Notes under the pieces: model-generated
What the model saw: the letters and a program-made list of their open reading frames with translations, nothing else
What the model was told of the DNA's origin: nothing
Database searches by the model: none
In this document: positions 11,314 through 24,392 of the stretch, piece after piece
Layout: the number at the start of each line of letters is the position of its first letter
Position numbering within the stretch: position 1 is the first letter of the stretch
DNA from: Diadema setosum
Lineage: Eukaryota; Echinodermata; Echinoidea; Diadematoida; Diadematidae
NCBI RefSeq assembly: GCF_964275005.1
Contig: NC_092695.1
Location: forward strand, 6,911,832-6,975,831
Length of the DNA: 64,000 nt
Direction of reading: 5' to 3'
Program-made: the position numbers and the translations under genes

Positions 11314-11487
11314 GTCAAAGGATCAGGATACAGCCTTTGTATCTCATGGGTTTGAAAAGAAAGGGCTTATCTAGATGAGTTTGATCATGACTTGCGAGGA
11401 ATATAGGTCTATTCAGTCGGACAGGATGGATTCTGTTTGTTATAGGCATACGCCTTCAAACGACTCGATTGGGAGAAATTACTTTTC

Positions 11488-11488
<1 letters not shown>

Positions 11489-11534
<46 letters not shown>

Positions 11535-11543
11535 CACACACAC

Positions 11544-11584
<41 letters not shown>
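11489..11584. repeat. (CA)n microsatellite
   Basis: About 47 CA dinucleotides with rare CG steps. Confidence 0.95.
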
Positions 11585-11585
<1 letters not shown>

Positions 11586-11819
11586 CAAAGTCGCATTTAT
11601 AGGCACACACGCACTTATATACGCAGGTATTAGGTACATTAGACAAAGCTACTATACAATGTCATCACCTTACAGCTCTCCCGTGATTTGTATATTACAT
11701 AATTATGAAATTATTCATTTTGTCAATAATATAGTAACTAACAAACGCAAACAGAATGAAACTGACCAGAAAAGCATTGAGAATTAAGGGTTTTCTGGGA
11801 CGAACACTGAACTAGGACT

Positions 11820-11890
11820 TTCCATAGCCCAGTATACAGGTAGAGCACCGGGCTAACGATCGGGAAATCTCGATTTCGAATCCCGATGGA
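11820..11890 (+). mobile_element. tRNA-derived SINE-like segment
   Basis: TAGCCCAGTAT (11825-11835) resembles an A box, and GATTTCGAATCCC (11872-11884) resembles a B box, at tRNA-like spacing. The middle GGGCTAACGATCGGG resembles a degraded anticodon arm with no clean 5-bp stem. It is more likely a SINE fragment than a tRNA gene. Confidence 0.45.
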
Positions 11891-12091
11891 ATTTCATATT
11901 CTTTGCTCATTTTTCCACTAATAATATAGTCACTATAACAATTCAATTTATCCTTAACCGAGTAGTCAACATTCAATATTGTTACAATATTTGAACAACT
12001 TTCCAAGGGTATATGGTCGATCTTCTTTAGGTCATATAGAAATGACATTAGTATTTAGTGAAGATGTGTATTTGTGTGTGTGTGTGTCATG

Positions 12092-15000
12092 GGCGTAAAT
12101 CCCGGGGGGGATGGGGGGGGGGGATATATCCCCCCCTGAAATGGAGGAGGGGGGGATGGCCTGTACAATCATCCCCCCCTGAATTTTGAGGGGAAAAAAT
12201 GGAGGAAGCAGAAATGTGATTGTATCAATTTTGGCATATTGCATGACGTTTGTACGCCGGCCTTCAGACAGGTAACAGAGCTGAACAGTATTCTATCTTG
12301 TAGGAAAATGTATAATTTTCTCAAGCGCTCGCTCGCTTCGCTCGCTCGCGAAGAACGTAACATCGACATACACTGTAAGGTATGGCTCAGGCGTTGACAA
12401 CGTCAAATAGTATAGGTCTACATATAAACATGCTATGACGCGAGTAACTGGGGACCATCTGCAAAATATGTACGAAAACATACAAACAAACAATAACAAC
12501 AACTTTATCGCCATAATTGAACCCCCTCCATTTCCTGAATCATTCCTGAGAAACGACAGTGACTGATGACTCAGTCAGGATACATCTATGGGCATACCAA
12601 GGGAAGATCAGGGACGTCGAATCTATGGTGAGCAAAGGGGCATTTGCCCCGCCCCAAAGGAAGTGTTTAGACAGACAAATCATTTATCCCCCAAGCAATT
12701 CCCGAGATGAGGACAAATCTCGAACTTTCTTAATGGAAAATTGTCCAAATATCGCCAGAACTATGCACCAGATCGTTGTATTGCAATCATGAACATGCAA
12801 AAGGTCCGCTATACAGGATAAGGGATAAACTTTGTACACTTTTGACATAGACGTATATTCCCTAATTTATCAAAGAGTGTGCAGCAGATCTTTCACTTAA
12901 CAAAAGCAACCTAGTATGTATAGAGGCGTCGATGGGGGGGGGGGATGGTTCTCAAATAAAAGTGGGACAAACAAAAGCGAAAAAAATAGATACAAACGGC
13001 AGTTTTTGGAGTGTAAAATTTTAAAATTTTAAAGCTCGCTCGCTCCGCTCGCTCGCATTTAACCGCTATGCCATTCTCCTGATGTTGCTGCCATACAGTG
13101 ATTGACAGCAGGTGCACCCGGTGCGCCCCCCTTAATTTCCAAAGCGAAAATATAGCTACAAACGACAGTTTTTAGGACTGGAAAATGTCAAAATTTTCAA
13201 GCTCACTCGCTTCGCTCGCTAGCATTTAATCAGTATGCCATTCTCCTGATGTTGCTGCCAGTAATTGCCGGCAGTTGCGCCCGGTGTGCCCCCTTAATTT
13301 CCAAAGCGAAAAAATACAGCCACAAACGGCAGTCTTTGGACTGTAAAATGTCAAAATTTTCAAGCTCGCTCGCTCCGCTCGCTCGCATTTAACCGCTATG
13401 CCATTCTCCTGATGTTGCTGCCAGTAATTGCCAGCAGTTTACGCCCGGTACGCCCCCTTAATTTCCAAAGCGAAAAATATAGCTACAAACGACAGTTTTT
13501 AGGACTGGAAAATGTCAAAATTTTCAAGCTCACTCGCTTCGCTCGCTAGCATTTAATCAGTATGCCATTCTCCTGATGTTGCTGCCAGTAATTGCCGGCA
13601 GTTGCGCCCGGTGTGCCCCCTTAATTTCCAAAGCGAAAAAATACAGCCACAAACGGCAGTCTTTGGACTGTAAAATGTCAAAATTTTCAAGCTCGCTCGC
13701 TCCGCTCGCTCGCATTTAACCGCTATGCCATTCTCCTGATGTTGCTGCCAGTAATTGCCAGCAGTTTACGCCCGGTGCGCCCCCTTAATTTCCAAAGCGA
13801 AAAATATAGCTACAAACGGCAGTTTTTGGACTGTCAAATGTCAAAATTTTGAAGCTCGCTCGCTTCGCTCGCTCGCATTTAATCATTATGCCATTCTCCT
13901 GATGTTGCTGTCAGTAATTGCCAGCAGTTTTCGCCCGGTGCGCCCCCCCCCCCTTAATTTCCAAAGCGAAAAATTACTAGTACAGCCACAAAGGACATGT
14001 GGGACTGTAAAATATCAAAATTTTCAAGCTCACTCGCTTCGCTCGCTCGCATTTAATCGTTATGTCATTCTGATGTTGCTGCCCGATTGCCGGCAGTTGC
14101 GCCCGGTGTGCCCCCATAATTTCCAAAAGCGAAAAAATACAGCCACAAACGGCAGTCTTTGGACTGTAAAATGTCAAAATTTTCAAGCTCGCTCGTCCCG
14201 CTCGCTCGCATTTAACTGCTATGCCATTCTCCTGATGTTGCTGCCAGTAATTGCCAGCAGTTGCGCCTGATGCGGCCCCCCTTAATTTCCAAAGCGAAAA
14301 AGTATAGCTACAAACGGCAGTTTTTAGACTGTACAATGTTAAAATTTTCATCCTCGCTCGCTCCGCTCGCTCGCATTTAATCGCTATGCCATTGTCGTGA
14401 TGTTGCTGCCAGTGATTGACAGCAGTTGCGCCTGGTGTGCCCCCCTTAATTTCCAAAGCGAAGAATATATCTACAAACGGCAGTTTTTGGACTGAAAAAT
14501 GTCAAAATTTTCAACGCAGAGATTTCACCGTAGGAGGGGGAAACCCCCTACCATACCCTCCCCCCTCGCTTGATTCGTTCCCTCAATAACCGCTCATCCT
14601 AAGATCAAATCCTGCCTACGCCGATGATAGGCCCCATTATTTAGTAGGCCTTCACAGTGATGTCGCACAGCAAGAGCTGAAATACCACGATTTTGTCATT
14701 CAATAATATATTGTGAATATTTCATTTTCTTAGTGTTTTTTTAAAGAAAAGAAAACAAAATTTTCACAAGTGAGCACCAGATCGCTGAATTTCAGGTCTG
14801 AAAATGCAAAATCTTCCTCGTGTGGGAGAAGGATACCCCCCCCCCCCCCATACACACCCTTCCCCCGTTCGGTCGTTCCGCTCCCTCTCACAGATATTTC
14901 AAAAAAAAAAATTTTTCATACTTTTAAGGTCTGATTTTCCGCCGAAAGTCGTCTGACAAGCCAAAAAAAAAAAAGCAACAAGAACAAAAAGTCTTTATGT

Positions 15001-15234
15001 TGTTGCTGCCACTTTTCTCCCACTTTATATTTCATGCAAAAGAGTGGGGCATCCGATCCCTGTAAAGTGTGTGTGTGTGTGGGGGGGGGGGAGGGGGGCA
15101 CAAAGCTTCTCCCCCCAACCCCCCCCCCCCCTCCCCCAAAAAAAAAAAAAAAAAAGGCTGCGCCGGTCCGGTTATGGGCTTGTAATCGTGGTGATGGTGA
15201 CCATCCCCCCCATTCCTCAGTATGGATTTACGCC
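12092..15234. mobile_element. Possible composite element bounded by GGCGTAAATCC
   Basis: GGCGTAAATCC at 12092-12102 has its inverted copy GGATTTACGCC at 15224-15234. Both sit just inside a TG microsatellite (left 12069-12087, right 15239-15272). Between them are long G, C and A runs, short MITE-like pieces and the nine-unit tandem array at 12925-14520. It could be one element inserted in a TG repeat, or two elements of one family that happen to face each other. Confidence 0.4.
12925..14520. repeat. ~164-bp tandem satellite with dimeric higher-order units
   Basis: TTAATTTCCAAAGCG, or a close variant, marks unit starts at about 13132, 13294, 13458, 13621, 13785, 13954, 14116, 14282 and 14446, giving periods of 162-169 bp. 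A partial unit precedes them. Each unit carries the palindromic word CTCGCTCGCTCCGCTCGC or a close variant. Units alternate between two types. The 327-bp pair at 13132-13457 is almost identical to that at 13458-13784, with only about two differences. Long reading frames across the array exist only because some periods are near multiples of three. Confidence 0.9.
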
Positions 15235-15237
15235 GTT

Positions 15238-15272
<35 letters not shown>
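15066..15272. repeat. G, C and A homopolymer tracts and (TG)n
   Basis: A TG run is followed by G, C and A runs to ~15155. A (TG)17 repeat lies at 15239-15272. Confidence 0.85.
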
Positions 15273-15275
<3 letters not shown>

Positions 15276-17170
15276 CAAGTCAAAAAGGCACTTGTGATGA
15301 CATGACGTCATCGTCATTATCTCATTTTACATAATTTGGTGACAGTAACTGACATCTCCGATCGGAAAAAATATTAGATGAAGCTGTAAAATTCGGCAAC
15401 TTTTTATTTACTCTAGTCGATCATTTTGATAAAACATTAATTCGCTGTTCAGTTTGTTTAATTGTGCTCTATCTTTTAAGAGTCAACTTAAACACTATAT
15501 AAAGTTCTTATTCAAGGTCCACTGTACTATAGTGGAAATCTATAATAGAAAGACTGTGATATAGTTTACGAACCAGTCTCCTGCTGCCATCGATCTGAAC
15601 ATGCGCAGACTGAGAATTTCTTAGGGTCATTCCATATGCAGGGTTTCAGGACAACAACTCGTGGCTAACAACAGCTAGACAATAACCACAGATAATCACT
15701 GCCTTCGGCACTTTGCGGTTTTCGAACAGTCATCTCAAGGAAAAAAAAAAACTTTAATCAAAAGTTCTTGGACGAGCAAGTCTATCGTGCAGTAATCATT
15801 GAGAAAGTCACGATTGCAGAGAACATAGCGGCTATATATAGTTGGAGGATTTCCAGATTTAAGTCGTGTTAATACGTGACAGGTTCTACCTATTAAGATG
15901 TGACAAATAATATTCACAGCAGTTTTGTCTTTGTATGCAACTGTATTTAACACCAAATGTCAATCGATTCGTCAATACGTCCTAATGACATTCCCGGGCG
16001 TCGAGGGGGCAGGTGAAGTTACTGAAAGGCCTGTTGTCAGACAATAATATCCGATGTCGATTGGTTCCCTGCTCTCTTTACACCTCCTCCCCAACCTCTT
16101 TTTTTTTTTTACCCCCTTTACTTTCCTTGAGGGGTAAAAGTGCTTAAGGCAGATACACCCTCCCAAACATATCGAGCGTGTACAGAGTATCTACGGGAAA
16201 CAGGCCATAGTACAGTAAATCGTCAGGTCCCGTTTTTGGCACCTTTGTTCGCTATTGCCACTGTTTGCTGGGAATTTGACGGCAAACCACACATGTGACG
16301 TCATACCGATTTGGAACGAGCTGCTATTGACGAAGACTACAGTATAATCACGTTGATGGAGTACCTCATTTCTAGCAGTCAGCAAATGTTACGTTTTCCA
16401 GTTTCAAGGTCATAAACTGCGTGGAAAGTCTACTCCTTACATATTGCGTGGTAAGTCTATTCCTTATATTTCTGTCTTTTTTTTTTTCTTTCCCGGAGCT
16501 AAGCCATTATATTTTTCTTATCTGCAAAGGAAAGGGAAAAAATCTATAACAATCTCTTTTCTCAGCCAGTGTCAAAGGAAATTAACAGGCCCAACTCGCG
16601 TTTGATACTTATTTGTTACCGGCTAAGGATGTCTTGTGAGTTATTTAACTTTTACTTGAATGATGTATACAATGATGTCATTAAAGTCTTAAAGCTACAT
16701 TGATATTTCGTCAACCAATCTCTACATCCAAAGATTTTACGCCGGGGTGGGGCCTACAGTGACATTTTAATGATCATGGTTTCTTGAGCAGGTGGCATAA
16801 TGGCATGCTAATGTCCAGGGAGTGTATGAGGGGAGGAATCTAATCAAGGGTGCATAGTACAGGCGCGCCCAGTACCTCCTTGGCGAAACGCTATTCAAAA
16901 GAACATGAGATCTCATCTAAAGGAGGGAAATTCTTTTAGAGAACTATCAATAAAGCATGGAGAATGAAACTTTCTTGTGCAGTGATAAAAGAGGGAAGGA
17001 TTTTCGCAGTGATGGAGGATAAGGTGGTTATATACCTAGCCGACGAAATCACACCGTTGTTCAATGCTGCATTGACAAAATTCATCGATTGGTTGAAATA
17101 TTAACCATTCAATTATTTACTTTTCATTAAAACCTTAATTAACTTAAAAACTCACGCAGATGTTCATAAT
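15273..17170. other. Intergenic, no gene recognised
   Basis: Only short reading frames without recognisable domains. I see no long inverted or tandem repeat. Confidence 0.45.
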
Positions 17171-17179
17171 GTAATCACT

Positions 17180-17345
17180 CACTTATTTCATTTACTCATT
17201 CATCCATTCATTCTTCCATTCATTCATTCAGTCATTTATTCATCCATCCATTTATTCATCCATTTACTAGTATTCATTCATTCATTCATTCATTCATTTT
17301 ATCCATTTATCCATTCACTCATTTTATTAATTTATTCATTCGTTT
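17180..17345. repeat. Imperfect (CATT)n repeat
   Basis: CATT/CATC tetranucleotides with scattered substitutions. Confidence 0.85.
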
Positions 17346-18023
17346 AGTAATGCATTCATCCATTCAGTTATCAGCATCTTTGTGCATTGAATGATGATGC
17401 TCCTAGTTACAGCAAATTGTATGTGCTTTCTTTCTCTGTTGTATCAGGTATATATGGTAAAATAATCGGTGGTATATCATGGAGATATCTTCATTTTAGC
17501 TATTTATCAATACTTGCCACCACTGGTCCATAAGGAATTATATAGGCCTAATATTCGTATGTTACTCATTTACTTCTGTCATTTACTTAATCAGGAATGA
17601 TCAAATCCAATCTTTCATTGATTCACAAAATATTTCCGTTTGAACTATTTCTTCCCGCTATCTATTCTGATAATATTTGCATGTACTTCAAACGTATTTT
17701 ATATTTCCTTGTACCACGTCAACCAAGTATTAAATATAGATTAAGAACGCACATATTCCTATCATTTTCGACAAGGTTACCATAATCTGTGCACATAATT
17801 CATTTTGATGCAAAGTGTTTGTGAGCATACATTCGATGGGACCAATATTTACTAACTGAATGTCAGTCTGTGATGTTTGCTTCCAGCAGAGACAAATTGT
17901 ACATTGTTTATAAGAGCTTGGCTTATGATTCACTGAAAACATTTAGACAGATTCTGAGTCACACAATTTGTTCCGTTTTTATACATCCTTTACACAGACT
18001 GACATCCATCCTAGCTCACGACC

Positions 18024-18406
18024 ATGCCTACACACAAGGTGAGCGTCAAACCAGCCGAGAACGAGGCGAACGGGGCGCCTAATCCCGGCGCCAGGAAACC
18101 GCCATTGGTGACGAGAAAAAGCAAAGTTTTCGCCGTCTCCGACCCCGCACCGAGCATAACGCGGGACAACGCTCCTAAGACTGATAAATCAAAGCTTAAT
18201 GACGACATCATCGCCCAGATCAACGCCCAGGTCAATGACATCAGCTATAAGACGAAACCCCAAGACAGTGTTTCCATACCAATGCCACCACCGGTGTACA
18301 AGGACCGCGTGTCATGGATGGCCATCTTCTACAAGTCCATACCCGACTCCATTGGCGTGTCTGGTGTGAAGTACGCACTCAACGTCGGAGAAAATAGGAT
18401 GAGGAG
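18024..18406 (+). CDS. DEG/ENaC exon 1: cytosolic N terminus
   Basis: Encodes residues 1-127 plus two bases of R128. The first 95 residues are polar and rich in Pro, Lys and Asn. SIGVSGVKYA (109-118) corresponds to the HG gating motif with Ser in place of His. The donor is GTAACA. Confidence 0.9.
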
Positions 18407-21400
18407 GTAACACAACGCATACACATACACACATAATAAACACAGAAGAAGAAGAAAAAGAAGAAGAAGAAGAAAAGCTCCACACAAGCATCAAGACGTA
18501 CAAGTCAGACCTTTACCTTAAACGTTAACTTTCTGATTGCTAAAACACTGAACAAGGGGATAACCGTCGTAATGCGCGTCTTCCGCTCTCCCCTTTGGTA
18601 TAGGCCTATAAATGACACTTGTCAGATAAGACGACAATACAGACGTCGATGATCGTTATCAACATCAAAACATCTCTTATCGAAGAAATATGATTTTTAG
18701 GAATAAAAATAACGTTAAAAGATATTTCTGGGTTATCACAGGCGTCTTCACACCAACATGCACGATTGCGAAGTTTACTTCTTACTTCTTTTTTTTTTTA
18801 ATCATGCCCTGCCACCTGTAGAACACGGAAATTCCATGTAGATCCGGTCAAGGGTCATCTTTTAGTTTCGTCAAAGTACTTGAAAACTGTGATTTTAATG
18901 TTCTCCTCGCCCTGGTCAAAACAAACTGCTGTGATCTGGCATATCTTGAAGCATGAAAGCAAGGATTACGGATCTCATCCGACGAACCATCCTTTCTTTC
19001 TTTCTTTTTCACAGGTTGAATTCTATAATGAGAAAAAAGTACTAGATTTTGAACGGACAGAATATATTATTTTCTTTCTGTATTTGCTGAATGAACATTT
19101 ATACCTTTTTAAAATGGGCTATTTTGTTCGTCTCGTCTTTTCTCCCCTCCCCCCCCCCCCCGACCCTCTCCCCTCTCCCTTCCTCCTGCTCCGTAGGTTA
19201 TTCTGGACACTGCTGATCTTATCGGGTGTTGGTCTGACCAGCTACCAGATCGTCGACCGCATCAAGTACTACGCCTCGTATCCAAAAAGTGTCGACGTCG
19301 CCTTCAACTACACCAACGAGGTTCCGTTTCCCGCCGTTGCTATCTGTAACTACAACCAGTACAAGTATGTCCCGCGTCCTTATGTTGTTCATCATCATCA
19401 TCATCATCATCTCCTCTTCCTCTTGCACCTCCTCCTCCTCCTTCTTCTTCTTCTTCTACAATACTACTACTACAACTATACTACTACTATACTACTTCTT
19501 CTTCTTCCATTTCTTCTTTTTTGTCGTCAACTTTTTTTTTTTGTAGTTCTGCGTTCCTTTCTCTTACTTGATCAGTCTGTTCGTTGTCTTTTCTGTAATG
19601 TGTCGAATTCCTATATATTAATTCAGCTTTCTGTTTCGGACTGATCATACAACATGTCAAATACAGTTATGTCCCATTACCATAGATTCGTATTTCAATA
19701 AACCTTCATTATGATATTTTTTGTAATGTTACATCGTCTGATAACTATAATAATCATCATATCATTGAGGAAGTTTTTCATTCTTTGTGATCACAGGGCG
19801 GCACTTCTTAAGTATTGTCAAAAGAGAGATGATATTTCTTGTCGAATCCCCGTCTCTCCTCCCACTTGAGTTTGATGTAATTTTCTCCGCCTTTTTCGCA
19901 GATACGATCGCATAGCTGGCACCCCCTACGGAGACCTGGTCTCGCAGTTTTCATTTGATCCAGCATCAATAAACTACTCGCTGTACGAACCGTCCTTGAC
20001 CGGCGTGAACATGACGGAACTCCTTTTCGATCTTAGCCCAGACATAGAGGATACCTTTTACCAGTGAGTACCTATAAGACTTGCCTTTACCAAATGACAC
20101 TGTGTAAGCCGTAACGGCAAATTGATATACACCCAATAGCGCTGAGAGATGAAGCACATTATCGGAGTTAATATCATTGATTGATTAAATTTGATGAGGT
20201 TAGACTTCACATGATTGTATTACTTATACTATAAAATGAAATAAACTATAACTATAAATTTAAAAAATAAAATCAGGTCTTTTTCTCCTTGCCTCTATAA
20301 CAAAGTTATAGATACGTCGGGCATAGAAAAAAATATGATTTGCTATTGGCACTATGACTAGTGTTATGGTAATGATTATGACTATGTTATGGTTATGATT
20401 CTGGTTATGGTTATGGTTATGGTTATGGTAATGATTATGGTCATGGTCATGGTCATGGTTATGGTCATGGTGTATGGTTATGGTCATGGTTATGGTCATG
20501 GTGTATGATCATGGTCATGGTTTTGGTAATGGTGGTTATATTTATGATTATGGTCATGATTATGGTTATGGTTATGGTTACGGTTACGGTTATGTTTATG
20601 GTTATCATTATGGTTATGGTTATGGTTATGGTTATAGTCATAGTTATGATCATGTTTATGGTAATGATGACTAAGATTATGCTCATGATTATGATAATGA
20701 TTAGTAGTACTAGTACTTCGATACTAGTAGGAACCCTATAGAAGTATAGTTGGTACTTGTAAATATAGTAGAATCATCATTTTTATAGTATTATTGTTAT
20801 TATTTCCCTCGAAGGATAACTATTGGAACAACCATTTTGTCTCCCGCAAACTTCACGAAGAAGTTGACAAACTTTGGGGTCTGTTTCGTGTTCAACACAG
20901 GCGAAGATGGGTCACCGCCTATCACGATGAAAGCCCCAGGTGAGAGAAAGGAGTGCATGGGTTGGGGGGATTTCACCCCCTCTTTCCTCCCCTTCCCTTT
21001 CTTCACCTCTTATATTCTTCTAGTTCAACTTTTTGTAGGTCATCATCCTGTTATTCCTCTTGTGATCCATTATTCCACTCTTTTTCACTATGGTTTCTCA
21101 ATTTCTTCCTTTCCAGATTTTTTTTTTCTTCTGCACCTTCACACTCAGCATCCAAAGTATAGGTCCTACCTCCCACTCTCTAACTAAATTGAATTGGATT
21201 GTATTGAATTGAATTGAATTGACTTTAGTTAGCTAAACTGATTTTTTTTTTCATATTTTACATGACGCTATATACAATACATACTGCTGGACAGATATAT
21301 ATAAATATATATAGTTATATATATATATATATATATATATATCGTAATTTTTCTCACTAATTCACATGGGCAATGCACGAAATGTCATATAGGCCTATAA

Positions 21401-23494
21401 ATGTAAATCCACTAGTATTTCTCTGAGACACAAGAAAAAAAATCATTAGAAATGCTCTAGGGGTTAGTTATGTGCATTTTGCTTATGTTCAGAAATTCGC
21501 TTTTAGAAATTCAACATTCGAAATCACCTTCATTTTTTTTTCAGGACAGACATTTGGGTTGTCCATCATCATGAACACGGAACAAAGTGATTACTTCTTC
21601 GAGGAGTTTAACCGATACGCTGCCGGCTTCCACATCATACTCTACGATCGCGGGTCGATTCCCGACGCCGACATCGGTTTCTCCATTCGGCCCGGAACGC
21701 GATCACAGGTCGCTCTCGATGTCGTCGAGGTACTCGTCTGAAGTAAAATGTTTTCGATCCTCAACGACAAGAGCTAGTTGTAGCACCATGTTGTTCAATC
21801 CTCTGCGTGACACATCAATTTTCTGTCCATGCATATAGGTATAATGTGTGTGGAATTCATGCACATTAAAACACACTGTCACAGAAAGGGTTTTTGACTT
21901 AAAAAAAAAAAAACATTGTTTGCGAAAACATGTTGTGTTATTTGTTTTTGCTTTATCCTGTTGGGTTTTCTTTTTTCGTTTTGTATAGTTGAACTTTGTG
22001 TGTGTGTGGGGGGGGGGGGGTGGGGGTGGGATAGGACTAGTCTGGCTTCCAGACTCTCTGCTCAAACTATTTCGCTATTCAGGATATAGACGCCCTACAC
22101 GTCGAAAACTGGTATAGTTTTAAGGTGGTTTTGTCCTTTGCAAAGGCGTCGCCGCGCAGTTCAGTTGGCAAAGGGTCTGGAAACCAGACGAGGATAGGAC
22201 GGGATAACAGGCCAATTAGGAGCTCATCATGTTTTCTATGTGGTATCTACAACTTTACTGTGACAATGACTTGGGTTGGGAACATTATTCAAAGTGATGT
22301 TGGAATGATTTTAGTGTCATTTCTTTAGTCTGTCTTTTCGACAGTTTTCTTGCTTTCTTCCTCATGTCACAGAACGAAATCTCACACCAAAATACGCATT
22401 AATTACTGTCGAATCTCGATCCCCACATGTGGGACATATACTATAGGGAAACATACAAAATTGATGAAAGATGAAGGCATTCAATTTTCCTTTTTTTCCC
22501 TTTAACCCAGCCACCAACGCTCTACCTTTATGTCGACCATTTCTACGTTGCCGTATGCGTCTTATTTTACTGTCCATAAATATTGTTTTTGGGTTTGTTT
22601 GTTTTTTCGCGAAGGTGCGTAACTTGCCCGCCCCCCACGGCGAGTGTCAGGACAAGGAGCTCGATTTCTACGACAGCTACGGCTTGCAGGAGTGCCAGCT
22701 GGAATGCATGACGAAATACATCGTATCGCAGTGCGACTGCAGGGCAGCTTTCATGCCAGGTAGATAACCACAAAGATGGGAAATGATAAAAATGTATATG
22801 ATTACTTAATAGTAATAATTACAGTAATAATAATGATTATTATAATGAATATGATGAAAATAATAACACTATTAATACAGTAATAATTACAACAACGATG
22901 ATATTGACACTATTACTAAATGATGTTAATAATTATTGTAATAACGACAATAATAGTAATGATAATGATAGTGATATTAATTGTTATCATCAACGTTGTT
23001 ATTGTTAATATTATCATTGTTATTATTATTATTATCATCATCATTATTATTATGTTATATCAGTATTTAGCCCTAATACCAGTCATTGCTCGAATTAATT
23101 TTGTCTTCTTTATTTGGCAGGCAACGCATCAGTGTGTGATCCAATAGAGTATTTCAGATGCGGTGCTCCCGCATACGGTAAGTTCAAAACTTTCGGAAGT
23201 GGGAGTTTGCAGAAGATGGAACTAATCAGGTTCTTTTATATGAGATTAAAAAAAAAACAACAACAACAAGCATGATTAGCAGAGACAAAAAAAAAATGAT
23301 CAATGCGTCAGAGCGATCATTATCTACTGCAGCATGAATCCAGAGCAAAATGATTATAGGTCATGCAGGAATATTATATCAAATGGTTAATGTGGGTTGA
23401 TGATTAATAAGGTATTGATGACGGATACACTAACTTATTAATCAATCGACTAATTGATTCATTTTTATATAAATGAAAAAATCTGTATCAATAC

Positions 23495-23543
<49 letters not shown>

Positions 23544-24351
23544 GAAGAATCAAGAAATAAACTAGTAATGCATTATTTCGCCAATATGCGTGCCTTGACT
23601 ACATTGCGTCTATATGCGCTACATGGCAACATCGTTGTAAAATGGTGCGCACTCTCATAGCAACCAAGTCTGTATGAGTGTGCGCTCTTCATGTTCAATT
23701 TGTGTTTTGGTACCGTCATTCCCCGTCGAGACTCCTGAAGAAGGTGGAGGCCACCGAAAATTTGAGTACAATAAACTCATTCTTTATTGGCGAAATAATG
23801 CATTACTAGCTTATTTCTTGATTCTTCGTTGTATTGGAGCCAATACGTGAATTCGCAACATAATATACATATAATATTAACATATAAATAAACATAATTA
23901 CGTCTATCTTAGTCAACTTGCTCAGAGGAATGACTAATTTTCTTTCCGTTACATGGCTGTCCGTGATTACACACACGTAAGTGTGGTTTCATGCTTCTCT
24001 GCACAGCTGTGTCATCATCCAAATAACAAAAATACCGTTTAACAATCCCATATACCAAATATACTTAAATTTTCCCGATCACCATTAACTGATATCGTAC
24101 CCCTTCCAACCTGCAGCGGGCTATCTGGAGTCCCTTGGAGATTGCGACTGTCCGGTTCCCTGCTTCAGTCGTTCCTATGTAGCCACCACCTCGTTCACTT
24201 CATTCCCCTCCCTCTTCTGGGCCAACACACTCACATACACCCTCTTCGCTGGCCAGAATCTCACCTCATCTTACTTCACGTAAGCTTGTGAAATATATTT
24301 CTCTCCCACCCCCCCCCCCCCAAAAAAAAAAAATCGTCTAGTCTTTTCCTC

Positions 24352-24392
<41 letters not shown>

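Noticed and set aside
11825-11884. Working tRNA gene
   Set aside because: A and B boxes are present, but the acceptor and anticodon stems do not form properly; a SINE origin fits better.
13755-14456. Long open frames on both strands (171 and 159 residues)
   Set aside because: They run through the ~164-bp tandem array, and their repeated peptide blocks are the repeat translated.
19365-19644. Continuation of the channel exon 2 frame into His/Leu-rich sequence
   Set aside because: A GTATGT donor at 19365 joins in phase to exon 3, and the extension is microsatellite.
20474-20741. Met-Val and Tyr-Gly rich frames
   Set aside because: Translation of the GGTTAT minisatellite in intron 3 of the channel gene.
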